From Roseiarcus sp963730555 (lineage in GTDB: Bacteria > Pseudomonadota > Alphaproteobacteria > Rhizobiales > Beijerinckiaceae), in assembly GCA_963730555.1 (NCBI GenBank), contig CAVSSS010000013.1, positions 62,001-126,000 on the forward strand: DNA of 64,000 nucleotides. Direction: 5' to 3'. A model generated the notes under the pieces. That model had not been told where the DNA came from. It saw only the letters and a program-made list of their open reading frames with translations, and did not search any database. This document shows, piece after piece, positions 16,782 to 24,944 of the stretch (positions are counted from its first letter, which is position 1; each line of letters begins with the position of its first letter). Both the position numbers and the translations under genes were made by a program.

Positions 16782-17788
16782 GCGCGCATTTCGACGCCGC
16801 GGCCCCGAGCGCGCCGGGTTCGAACCTCGGCGCCGCGATCCGACGCGGCCTGACCGATGGCGCGGGCATCGTCGCAGTTCTTTATGTCATCCTCTTCGCG
16901 CTCTACGCGCTTTGGGATCGCAGCGCGCTCACCGTGTCTGGCGTGACCAATCTCTCCAACAATGCGGCGCCGCTCGCCATCGCTGCCGCCGGCGAGAGCC
17001 TCGTCGTCATCTCGAGAGGCTTCGACCTCTCCGTCGCCGGCGTCGTATCCCTCTCGAATGTGCTCATGGCGAGCTATCCGGTCGATGGGCCTGACGGGGC
17101 GCTTGTGAGCCTGCTGATCTGCCTTGGCGTCGGCGGCGCGATCGGCGTGCTGAACGAAATCCTCATCGCCATCCTGCGCTTGCAGTCGATCGCCGCGACC
17201 CTCGGAACCATGATCATGGGTCAGGGGCTCGCGCTCGTGATCATGGATGCTCCGGGCGGCACGGTCGCCGATTGGGTGAGCTACACGCTCACCGACGTGC
17301 TCTTCGGAGTGATCCCGATTTCGGGGCTCATCGTGCTCGCGGTCGTGGCCTTGTGGCTTCTTTTCCGCCGAACCGACGCCTGCACTGGCCTTTTTGCGGT
17401 CGGCGCGGATGAAACGGCGGCGGCGCTCTCGGGGATTTCGGTCGTGCGCGCGCGCTTTGTCGCCTTCGTCGGCGCCGGCTTGCTCTACGGACTCGCGGGC
17501 TTCATGCTGAGCGTTCAGACCGCGACCGGCAATCCGACCGCCGGAACCCCGTTCCTCATGTTGACCTTCGCCGCGGTGGCGCTCGGAGGCGTATCGCTCA
17601 CGGGCGGCAGAGGCAGCCTCGTCGGCGCCATCATCGGCGCGGCGACGCTGATGCTGTTGCAGAAGGTGCTGTTCTCGGGCGGCGTGTCGTCGTTCTATAC
17701 CGGGATCTTCCAGGGCGTCGTGATGGTGCTCGCCATCGTGTTCGGCTCCGTCATCTCGCGCCTCGCCTCGACCGGAGCCCGCGCGTGA
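16778..17788 (+). CDS. sugar ABC transporter permease 1 (RbsC-like)
   Basis: A 336-residue membrane protein of the CUT2 permease family, predicted by eye to have 8-10 membrane helices. It carries the conserved GFDLSVAGVVSLSNVLMA block (about residues 80-97), where GxDLSVG is the family signature, and the GGVSLTGGRGSLVGAIIGA block near the C-terminus, which is the usual contact region for the ATPase. It overlaps both the ATPase gene upstream and permease 2 downstream by 4 bp, so the three are translationally coupled. With permease 2 it should form a heterodimeric channel. Confidence 0.92.
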   Translation: MSAHFDAAAPSAPGSNLGAAIRRGLTDGAGIVAVLYVILFALYALWDRSALTVSGVTNLSNNAAPLAIAAAGESLVVISRGFDLSVAGVVSLSNVLMASYPVDGPDGALVSLLICLGVGGAIGVLNEILIAILRLQSIAATLGTMIMGQGLALVIMDAPGGTVADWVSYTLTDVLFGVIPISGLIVLAVVALWLLFRRTDACTGLFAVGADETAAALSGISVVRARFVAFVGAGLLYGLAGFMLSVQTATGNPTAGTPFLMLTFAAVALGGVSLTGGRGSLVGAIIGAATLMLLQKVLFSGGVSSFYTGIFQGVVMVLAIVFGSVISRLASTGARA

Positions 17789-18798
17789 CGAGCGCCCGGC
17801 CGTCAGCCGCCTTGCAGCCGCCCGCGGATACGCGGCGGACGGGCCGCATTCGCTCCGAGACGATCAGCACCGCGGCGATCTTCGCTCTCGCGATCATCCT
17901 CATCCTCGCCTCTCGCTTCGTGAGCCCGGCGCTAGGATCATGGGATCAGGTCGATACGATCATCACGCTCGCCTCGTTCCTGATCGTTGTCGCTTTCGGT
18001 CAAGGCCTCGTCATCCTGGTTGGCGGCCTCGACCTCTCGGTCGCCTCGATGATCACGCTGGGCGGCGTCCTCGCGACCACCTGGAACGGGTCGCTCGGAT
18101 CAGAATGGGTTTTGATCCCCGCCGTTCTCCTCATCTGTGCCTGCGTCGGCGCGCTCAATGCGGTCGGGGTGATCTGGCTCAGCATTCCGCCCTTCATCAT
18201 GACGATGGCGATGGGCATCATCGTCGCGTCTGCCGCGCTTGGCTATACGAGCGGCACGCCTCGCGGCGCCTCGCCCGAGGCCTTCCTTGCCCTCATGAAG
18301 GGTTCGGTCGGCCCCGTGTCGGCGGTTCTGATCTTCGTTGTCGTTTTCGCTCTCCTCGCCTGGGCGCTGCAAAGCGCGACCGCCTTCGGGCGGCGGCTCT
18401 ATGCGGTTGGCGCCAACCGCGAAGCCGCGCGCATAGCGGGCGTCACAACGTGGCGGCCAATCATGGCCGCCTACGCGATCAGCGCCGTTTGCGCGGGCTT
18501 CGTGGGCATGATGCTGGTCGGCTATGCGAACGGCGCGACTTTGCGGATGGGGGATTCCTACCTTTTGCCGAGCATCGCCGCCGTCGTCATTGGCGGATCG
18601 TCAATTCTTGGCGGCCGCGGCAGCTTCGCGGGAACGGTCGGCGGCGCCATCCTCCTCACCACTCTCGGCACGGTTATCTCCGCGCTTGGCATGGAAGAGG
18701 GATGGCGCACCGTGATCGAGGGGGCGATCATCGTTGGAGCACTGCTCCTGCTTCGAGAGGATCTGATAGCGAGATTGAGAAACAGGCCGGCTCGCTAG
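17785..18798 (+). CDS. sugar ABC transporter permease 2 (RbsC-like)
   Basis: A 337-residue CUT2 permease homologous to its neighbour. It has the GGLDLSVASMITLGGVLA signature (about residues 79-96), IAGVTTWRP in the cytoplasmic loop, and the C-terminal GGSSILGGRGSFAGTVGGAILLT block. The start is GTG 17785, overlapping the preceding stop (GTGA). It ends 92 bp before the substrate-binding protein gene; that gap holds a candidate LacI operator. Confidence 0.92.
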   Translation: MTSARPSAALQPPADTRRTGRIRSETISTAAIFALAIILILASRFVSPALGSWDQVDTIITLASFLIVVAFGQGLVILVGGLDLSVASMITLGGVLATTWNGSLGSEWVLIPAVLLICACVGALNAVGVIWLSIPPFIMTMAMGIIVASAALGYTSGTPRGASPEAFLALMKGSVGPVSAVLIFVVVFALLAWALQSATAFGRRLYAVGANREAARIAGVTTWRPIMAAYAISAVCAGFVGMMLVGYANGATLRMGDSYLLPSIAAVVIGGSSILGGRGSFAGTVGGAILLTTLGTVISALGMEEGWRTVIEGAIIVGALLLLREDLIARLRNRPAR

Positions 18799-18839
18799 GC
18801 CACGGGCGGGTCGGCCGAAGGCGTTCCTGCAATTGGGTG

Positions 18840-18853
18840 TGGGAACGTTCTCA
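18840..18853. promoter_or_regulatory. candidate LacI-family operator upstream of substrate-binding protein
   Basis: TGGGAACGTTCTCA sits in the 92-bp gap between permease 2 and the binding-protein gene. Extended by one base on each side it is GTGGGAAC/GTTCTCAC, with one mismatch between the arms, and it shares the TGnnAACGTTnnCA pattern of the site at 15214-15227. Its position suggests a second regulated promoter for the binding protein and downstream catabolic genes. Confidence 0.55.
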
Positions 18854-18890
18854 CGGCTAAGATCGTGGCGCTGCTAGGGAGGTTATACGA

Positions 18891-20117
18891 ATGAGAACTC
18901 TTAGAAAACTGTTCACAACGACCTGCGTCGCCGCCGGCGCGCTCGCTGCGGCGTTCGCTGCAGGGATCGGTTCGGCGTCGGCCGACGAACCGAAGAAGTT
19001 CAAGATATTCCTGAGCCTGAGCTACAGCGGCAATTCCTGGCAATCGGAAGCCGCCAACATCGTGAAGGCGCTCGCGCAGACGCCTCCTTACGATAAACTG
19101 GTCGAGCTCAAGGAGGTGATCTCCGGCACCGACCCGCAAGCCCAGATCGCCGCTTACGAAAGCATGATCGACGCGGGGGCTGACGGCATCATCAGCTTCC
19201 CGATCTCGTCGACCGCGCTCAACCGAACCGTCAAGAAGGGCTGCGACAAGGGCGTGCTCTTCTTCATGTACGATGCGACCGTGACCGAGCCTTGCGCCTA
19301 TAACGTCAGCTACATCACCGCGGGCTTCGGAGAGAACACGGCGCAGGCGCTGGTGAACGCCCTCAACGGCAAGGGCAAGATTTTCCTCAGCCGCGGCGTC
19401 CCCGGAAATTCTGTCGACAAGCGGCATACCGACGGCGCCATGCACATCTTCAAGGAATATCCCGGGATTCAGGTCGTCGCGGAATATTACTCCTTCTGGG
19501 ACGACCGGACGACGCAGCAGGAGACCGCCAAGGCGCTGGCGGCGCATCCCGACGTCGACGGCATCTGGGCGCAAGCCGGGGAGTTCGGCGCGATCCAGGC
19601 GCTGCGCGACAAGGGAACCCGCCTCGTGCCGATGACCGGCGAAAACTCGAACGGCTTCCGATTGGCGCTCGCCGATCCCGAGGCCCAGAAAAATGGGCTC
19701 AAGGGCGTCTCCGCTGGATCTCCCCCGGCGACGTCCGGATACGCGTTCAAGCTGATGATGGAGATCCTGACCAAGAAGCGGGACCTGAAGCCCATGAACA
19801 TCCAGTATCCGCTGCCTTGGGTTCCCGCCGATAAGGTCAAGCTCTGCAAGGGTGACACCTTTGAAGACGGGTGCAACGCCTTCCCTGACGGCAAGGTGCC
19901 AAGCTCCTTCGTGACCGAGGTCTTCAGTCCTGAGTTCCTGCCGGAGCTCAGCCTCAAGTCCGCTCTCGACGGCGCGCCGACCCCAGGCAAGACGATCCAG
20001 CCGCTGCCGGCGGAGGTCGTGAAAGCCCCCAACGAGCCGGGCATCAACTGCCAGAAATGCGAGCCGCCGGCCGACTTGTACAAGCTGACCAAAGTTGAGC
20101 CGACAGTGAAGCCGTAA
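18891..20117 (+). CDS. periplasmic sugar-binding protein of the ABC transporter
   Basis: A 408-residue exported protein. The signal peptide (CVAAGALAAAFAAGIGSASA) is cleaved about residue 30. The mature protein follows the ribose-binding-protein fold of Peripla_BP_4: KFKIFLSLSYSGNSWQSEAAN at the first strand, ADGIISFPIS, and DVDGIWAQAGEFGAIQAL in the second lobe. It is longer than typical ribose-binding proteins (about 300 residues). The extra C-terminal segment contains cysteines (KLCKGDTFEDGCNAF and NCQKCEPP), and CDKG and PCAY occur in the first lobe, so disulfides are likely. The substrate cannot be read from sequence; the neighbouring dehydrogenases suggest a polyol or sugar acid-like compound. 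A stable hairpin follows the gene. Confidence 0.88.
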   Translation: MRTLRKLFTTTCVAAGALAAAFAAGIGSASADEPKKFKIFLSLSYSGNSWQSEAANIVKALAQTPPYDKLVELKEVISGTDPQAQIAAYESMIDAGADGIISFPISSTALNRTVKKGCDKGVLFFMYDATVTEPCAYNVSYITAGFGENTAQALVNALNGKGKIFLSRGVPGNSVDKRHTDGAMHIFKEYPGIQVVAEYYSFWDDRTTQQETAKALAAHPDVDGIWAQAGEFGAIQALRDKGTRLVPMTGENSNGFRLALADPEAQKNGLKGVSAGSPPATSGYAFKLMMEILTKKRDLKPMNIQYPLPWVPADKVKLCKGDTFEDGCNAFPDGKVPSSFVTEVFSPEFLPELSLKSALDGAPTPGKTIQPLPAEVVKAPNEPGINCQKCEPPADLYKLTKVEPTVKP

Positions 20118-20123
20118 CCTTTG

Positions 20124-20154
20124 GCGTCTCGGGCGGACACACCGCCCGGGACGC
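20124..20154 (+). terminator. intercistronic hairpin after the binding-protein gene
   Basis: GCGTCTCGGGCGG and CCGCCCGGGACGC form a 13-bp stem with one mismatch and a 5-nt ACACA loop, 7 bp after the binding-protein stop and 23 bp before the next start. There is no long T-run, so it may act as a partial terminator or a 3'-end mRNA stabiliser that lets the binding protein be made in excess of downstream enzymes. Confidence 0.6.
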
Positions 20155-20177
20155 TCTGTTCAAATCGAGGACTAGAC

Positions 20178-21464
20178 ATGGCCAGACACCTGAAGCGAGG
20201 CCGCGACGCCAAAGAAGTGGCCGCGAACGACGCAAAAGTGCGCGCGACGGTCGAAGGCATTTTGAACGATGTCGAGACGCGCGGCGACACGGCTATTCGC
20301 GAATTGTCGGAGAAGTTCGACAAATGGTCGCCCGCGAACTTTCGCCTGTCGCCAAGCGAGATTGAAGCGACGGTCGCGAAAGTCTCGGCCCGGGACATCG
20401 AGGACATCCGCTTCGCGCAGGCGCAGGTCCGAAATTTCGCGCAGAAGCAGCGCGAATGCATCAAGGACCTCGAGGTCGAGACCCTGCCCGGCGTCATTCT
20501 CGGTCACAAGAATATCCCCGTGAACGCCATCGGATGCTACGTCCCCGGCGGCAAATATCCCATGGTCGCGTCGGCGCATATGAGCGTGGTGACCGCGAAA
20601 GTCGCCGGCGTTGAGCGCATCATCGCTTGCGCGCCGCCTTTCCACGGCGGACCCCATCCCGCCATCGTGGCCGCCATGCACATGGGGGGCGCGGACGAGA
20701 TCTATGTCCTGGGCGGCGTGCAGGCCGTGGCCGCGATGGCGCTCGGCACCGAAACGATCGCACCCGTCGACATGCTGGTTGGGCCCGGCAACGCCTTCGT
20801 GGCCGAGGCCAAGCGACAGCTCTACGGCCGCGTCGGCATCGACCTTTTCGCAGGGCCTACCGAAACGCTCGTCATCGCCGACGACACGGTCGACGGCGAG
20901 CTCTGCGCGACCGACCTTCTCGGTCAGGCGGAGCATGGGCCCACCTCGCCCGCGATCCTTCTGACCAATTCGGAGAAGCTCGCGCACGACACGATGAACG
21001 AAGTGAAACGGCAGCTCGCGATCCTCCCGACCGGCGAGACCGCGGGCCAGGCGTGGGAGGCCTACGGCGAAGTCATCGTCTGCGATGACGAGGCCGAGAT
21101 GATCCGCGAGGCGGACCGGATCGCGTCCGAGCATGTCCAGGTGATGACGCGGGATCCCGATGTCTTCCTGAACGGCATGACCAATTATGGCGCGCTTTTC
21201 CTCGGGCCTCGCACGAACGTCGCCTACGGGGACAAGGTCATTGGCACCAACCACACACTGCCCACCAAGAAGGCGGCGCGCTACACGGGGGGCTTATGGG
21301 TCGGCAAGTTCCTGAAGACCTGCACCTATCAGAAAGTGCTCACCGACGAAGCGAGCGCGATGGTCGGCGAATATTGTTCGCGGCTTTGTTTGCTCGAGGG
21401 CTTCTACGCTCACGCCGAGCAGGCCAACATCCGCGTGCGCCGATATGGCGGACGCAATGCCTGA
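20178..21464 (+). CDS. histidinol-dehydrogenase-family oxidoreductase (sulfopropanediol 3-dehydrogenase-like)
   Basis: A 428-residue NAD-dependent, zinc-type dehydrogenase of the HisD family. GCYVPGGKYPMVASAHM (about residue 120), VDMLVGPGNAFVAEAKRQLYG, FAGPTETLVIAD, the zinc-ligand motif LLGQAEHGP, GTNHTLPTKKAARYTGG and the C-terminal LEGFYAHAEQANIRVRRYG (final zinc His) are all present. The location inside a sugar-type transport and catabolic operon, and the resemblance to HpsN (GCYVPGGxY), argue against histidine biosynthesis and for four-electron or alcohol oxidation of a small polyol or hydroxy compound. The start is ATG 20178 after AATCGAGGA. A leading extension to 20121 would run through the hairpin. 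LacI follows on the same strand. Confidence 0.85.
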   Translation: MARHLKRGRDAKEVAANDAKVRATVEGILNDVETRGDTAIRELSEKFDKWSPANFRLSPSEIEATVAKVSARDIEDIRFAQAQVRNFAQKQRECIKDLEVETLPGVILGHKNIPVNAIGCYVPGGKYPMVASAHMSVVTAKVAGVERIIACAPPFHGGPHPAIVAAMHMGGADEIYVLGGVQAVAAMALGTETIAPVDMLVGPGNAFVAEAKRQLYGRVGIDLFAGPTETLVIADDTVDGELCATDLLGQAEHGPTSPAILLTNSEKLAHDTMNEVKRQLAILPTGETAGQAWEAYGEVIVCDDEAEMIREADRIASEHVQVMTRDPDVFLNGMTNYGALFLGPRTNVAYGDKVIGTNHTLPTKKAARYTGGLWVGKFLKTCTYQKVLTDEASAMVGEYCSRLCLLEGFYAHAEQANIRVRRYGGRNA

Positions 21465-21508
21465 GCGGACCCTGCCGCCGGAAACGGCGCTGTGAGGGCT
21501 TCGGAACC

Positions 21509-22552
21509 ATGAGCGGGGAAGACAGGCATCGCATTCGCAAGGCCCGCGTGACGGTGAAGGACTTGGCGCGCGATCTGAGCCTGTCGACCTCGACGATATC
21601 GCGCGCGTTCTATGACGACGCGGTGATCGCGCCGAGCACCCGGAAAGCTGTTCTCACCCGCGCCGCCGAAATTGGCTACGCCCCCAATCCGCTGGCGCGC
21701 AGCCTGATCACCAAGCGCACCCGGATCGCGGGCGTGGTGACCTCCGACATCACGAACCCTTTCTATCCGGAGGTCCTAACTCGGCTCACGGAAAAGCTGC
21801 GCGAGATCGACCTCAACGTGATGCTGTCTGCCGCCGGTTCGAGCGATTCGCTCGATGACGCGGTGAAGCTCCTGTTGTCCTATCAGCCCGATGTGGTCAT
21901 CGTTCTCGCAGCGACCTTGTCGTCCGAGGCGGCGGAAGCTTGCGGGCAGGCGGGCACGCCCGTCCTCTTTTTCAACCGGCGCCCCCTCAATGTCGACGCC
22001 TTCGGCGTGACTTGCGACAACGTCGGCGGCGGGCGGCTTGTCGCCGATCATTTCATCAAGCTCGGTCATCGGCGGCTCGCCTTCGTGGCGGGCCGGCCGG
22101 ACGCCTCCACCAATGTCGACCGGTGGGAAGGCTTTCGGCGCGGATGCCTCGACCACGGATTGAAGGAACCGGTCTGCGTCGGGGCGGGCGCGTTCGCCTA
22201 TGAGCGAGGATACGAGGCCGCCTCCCGCCTGCTCGACGGCAGGAGCCGCCCGGATGGGGTGTTCTGCGCCAACGATATTCTCGCCATCGGCTTCATGGAT
22301 GCGGCGCGCCGGGAGTTCGGACTGGATATTCCGGGCGATCTCTCGGTCGTCGGCTTCGACGATATCGCCATGGCTCGCTGGCCGTCCCATGCGCTGACCA
22401 CCGTGCGCCAGCCGGTCGGCAAGATGATCGATGTGACGATGCAGCTGATCGAAATGCTGTTCGAATCCACGCAACTGAAACCACGCATAGAACGCATCCC
22501 CGGCGAGCTTGTCGAACGCGCCTCCACCCGTGAGGTCCATCATGCCGAGTAG
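21509..22552 (+). CDS. LacI family transcriptional regulator
   Basis: A 347-residue regulator. The helix-turn-helix VTVKDLARDLSLSTSTISRA (residues 12-31) is followed by the hinge YAPNPLARSL and a periplasmic-binding-protein-like effector domain (IAGVVTSDITNPFYPEVL, CDNVGGGRLVADHFIKLGHRRLAFV, DGVFCANDILAIGFMDAAR, VVGFDDIAMARW). The ligand is probably the transported compound or a metabolite of it. It sits inside the operon it presumably controls; the likely operators are the AACGTT palindromes at 15214 and 18840. ATG 21509 starts the protein close to the HTH, the normal LacI arrangement; longer in-frame extension upstream overlaps the preceding gene. Confidence 0.92.
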   Translation: MSGEDRHRIRKARVTVKDLARDLSLSTSTISRAFYDDAVIAPSTRKAVLTRAAEIGYAPNPLARSLITKRTRIAGVVTSDITNPFYPEVLTRLTEKLREIDLNVMLSAAGSSDSLDDAVKLLLSYQPDVVIVLAATLSSEAAEACGQAGTPVLFFNRRPLNVDAFGVTCDNVGGGRLVADHFIKLGHRRLAFVAGRPDASTNVDRWEGFRRGCLDHGLKEPVCVGAGAFAYERGYEAASRLLDGRSRPDGVFCANDILAIGFMDAARREFGLDIPGDLSVVGFDDIAMARWPSHALTTVRQPVGKMIDVTMQLIEMLFESTQLKPRIERIPGELVERASTREVHHAE

Positions 22553-23078
22553 CGGCAGGGACATGCTAGATCGCGCGGCCTTGGTCCATCGTTGGGACTG
22601 TCCAGCCGTCGCCGAGGCAGCGCTTCCTGAGCCTGACGTCGCGGAGGTCGACGCCGCCGCGGCGGCGGCCTTGCGGCGACCCTATGACGCGCTGCGCCGG
22701 CTTATCGGGCAGGCGGCGGGACTGCTCGTTCTCGCGCAAACAAGCCAACGGCGAGAGATCCTGGATCTCCCCGCCGTCGCCGTTGCGCGCGAGCAGTGGC
22801 GCGAAGTGACCGCCACGCTTGGGGACCTGAGCGCGCCGCGCAGCTGCGAGGGCCAAGTGGAAAACCTCATCCGCGCCGCTCGCCTGGTCGGCGCCTGCCT
22901 CGACGCGCTGGAAGCGTCAGCGACGAAAGAAAAGGTAGACGCATCGCTCGCTCTCGATCGCGTCGCGGCCGCCTATCGGCTGGTTCAGAACTCTTCCAGC
23001 GACAAGCTCGGCATGACGATGGTCGACTTCCGTCAGTCCTGCTGCAATTGCGCGCCCATGACGATGCGCGCCTCATGA
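22542..23078 (+). CDS. hypothetical helical protein in catabolic operon
   Basis: A protein of 178 residues if it starts at ATG 22542 (GAGG upstream, overlapping the LacI stop by 11 bp), or 171 from ATG 22563. It is Ala/Leu-rich, predicted helical, with no signal peptide or membrane segment, and ends with DFRQSCCNCAPMTMRAS. The CCNC cluster is reminiscent of a metal-binding tail but is not a family I recognise. The gene is embedded between lacI and the MBL hydrolase, 19 bp before the latter, so it is almost certainly cotranscribed. Helical proteins of this size can be accessory subunits, but no function can be assigned from what I see. Confidence 0.6.
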   Translation: MPSSGRDMLDRAALVHRWDCPAVAEAALPEPDVAEVDAAAAAALRRPYDALRRLIGQAAGLLVLAQTSQRREILDLPAVAVAREQWREVTATLGDLSAPRSCEGQVENLIRAARLVGACLDALEASATKEKVDASLALDRVAAAYRLVQNSSSDKLGMTMVDFRQSCCNCAPMTMRAS

Positions 23079-23097
23079 ATAATGAAGGAGGGAACGC

Positions 23098-23986
23098 ATG
23101 GCCGACTATTCGATTTGGGTTCTGGAATATTCGTACGTCACCAAGTACCACAAGAGCGGCGTTCTCTACGGCGCGCACAATCAGGGCTACGTCAAGCTCC
23201 CCTATTGCTATGCGCTGATCAAGGGGAAGAACCACGTCGCGATGGTCGATGTGGGCTACAACAACAAGGAATACGGCAAGGTCCTGGGCGACAAGTTCGG
23301 GGTCGAGAACTGGCGCACGCCCGAAGGAAGTGCTGGCAGGTGTCGGACTCACGCCGACCGACGTCGGCACCGTTTTCATCAGCCACGCGCATTTCGATCA
23401 TTTCGGCAATGTCGAGGACTTCCCGAAGGCGACCTTCTACATCCAGGAACGCGAGATCACGAAATGGGTCTGGGCCATGTCGCTGCCCGACCGGTTGCGC
23501 TGGATGATGGTCGCCATTGATCCCGGCGACATCATTCGCGGGGTCGACCTCGCCCGCCAGAAGCGTCTCGTCTGCATCGACGGTTCGCTCGAGAATGTCC
23601 TTCCGAACATCGACCTGCACGTCGCCTATGACAGCCACACTTACGGCTCGATGTGGGTGCACGTCCGCAACGATGGGAAGGCGCAATCGAGCGACGCTTG
23701 GGCGCTCGCCGGCGATCTTGTCTACGTCTTCGAGAATGTCGAGGGACCCGGAGCGGTCGTGGACGTCGATCAGATGTATGTTCCCGTCGGCCTCGCCGTC
23801 GGAAGCCAGGAGAATCTCGTGATGGCGACCGAAGCGATGATGAAGTCCGTGGGCTATGAGGCGCGCCGGGTCATTCCGGTGCACGAAGAACGCCTCAAGG
23901 ACCGGTTCCCGTCGCGGATCACATCGGATGGCTTGCGCATCAGCGAGATCTGCCTCGCGGACGGCGAAAAATCGCGGGTGCGTTGA
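23098..23986 (+). pseudogene. metallo-beta-lactamase-fold hydrolase (AHL lactonase family), +1 frameshift
   Basis: Two frames joined near 23333 give one protein of 295 residues. The first begins at ATG 23098 after AAGGAGGGAACGC (ADYSIWVLEYSYVTKYHKSG, then MVDVGYNN) and runs to NWRTPE. The second continues EVLAGVGLTPTDVGTVFISHAHFDHFGN. The zinc motif HAHFDH, the later His of DSHTYGSMW, the Asp of LAGDLVYVFEN and the terminal His of VIPVHEER complete the metal site. The break reads CCC GAA G GAA GTG, so one extra G explains it. The family hydrolyses lactones and related esters. In this operon a sugar-lactone or similar catabolic step is more plausible than quorum quenching (inference). All ligands are intact, so the frameshift may be a sequencing error. 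Confidence 0.8.
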
Positions 23987-24934
23987 TGGCGGGCTCTTCG
24001 GTACAGATCGGTCGGAATTGTCGGCGCGGGCCTTGTTGGTTCGGCTTGGGCGATCGTCTTCGCGCGCGCGGGCCTCAATGTCCGCGCGTTCGACGCGAGC
24101 GAGGACATCCGCCGGACAACGGCGGCGCGAATTCGCGCGAGCCTTGAAGACATGGCGAAAGCGGGCCTGGTGGATGGCGTCGACGCCATTTGCTCGCGCG
24201 TAACGGTCGTAGACGACCTGCGCGCAGCGGTCGCCAACGTCGACTACGTTCAGGAATCGGTGTTCGAGCGCGTGCCAGAAAAGCGCGCCGTGTCGGAGGC
24301 CATCGGCGCCCTGATCCGGGATGACGCAGTCGTTGGAAGTTCGAGCTCTGGCATTCCGGCTTCCGCCTTCACCGAGCACGCGCCGCGGCGGGAGCGGTTT
24401 CTCATCGCCCATCCGGTGAACCCGCCCCATCTCGTGCCGATCGTCGAACTTGTTCCGGCGCCGTGGACCGACCCGGCGATTCTCCCGTGGCTTCGCGCCG
24501 TGATGCAGGCGGTCGGCCAGGCGCCGATCGTGGTCAATCGCGAGATCGAGGGCTTCATCCTCAATCGCCTGCAGGGCGTGCTCCTCATGGAAGCCTGGGC
24601 TTTGTTCGAGGAGGGATACGCGAGCGCCGCCGACATCGACCTCTGTGTCTCGCAAGGGCTCGGCTTGCGCTGGTCGTTCATGGGGCCGTTCGAGACGATC
24701 GATTTGAACGCGCCGGGCGGCGTGGACGACTACGCCCGGCGGCTCGGGCCGCTGTACCATTCGATCGCGCAATCGCGAGCCAATCCGCGCCCGTGGTCGC
24801 CGGAATTGATCGAGCGGGCGAGATCCGAGCGCCGCGCGGCCCTGGCGCAAGACAAGCTCCCGGAGCGGTCGGCGTGGCGCGACAGGCGGCTCATGGCCCT
24901 CGTCGCGCATCGCCGCTCGCAACCCTCGGAATAG
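23986..24934 (+). CDS. 3-hydroxyacyl-CoA dehydrogenase / L-gulonate dehydrogenase-like, +1 frameshift near the N-terminus
   Basis: The start ATG 23986 overlaps the preceding stop (TGATG) and gives MAGSSVQI. The frame then breaks at about 24008 and continues VGIVGAGLVGSAWAIVFARAG, the Rossmann NAD-binding site. One extra base accounts for the break; the corrected protein has 315 residues. The catalytic His-Glu pair is in LIAHPVNPPHLVPIVE (about residue 140). The C-terminal domain contains NRLQGVLLMEAWALFEEGYAS and GLGLRWSFMGPFETIDLN. This short form resembles lambda-crystallin/L-gulonate 3-dehydrogenase and carnitine dehydrogenase rather than beta-oxidation enzymes, fitting oxidation of a hydroxy acid made by the upstream steps. 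The substrate is unknown. Confidence 0.82.
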
Positions 24935-24944
24935 CGGCGAGTTC

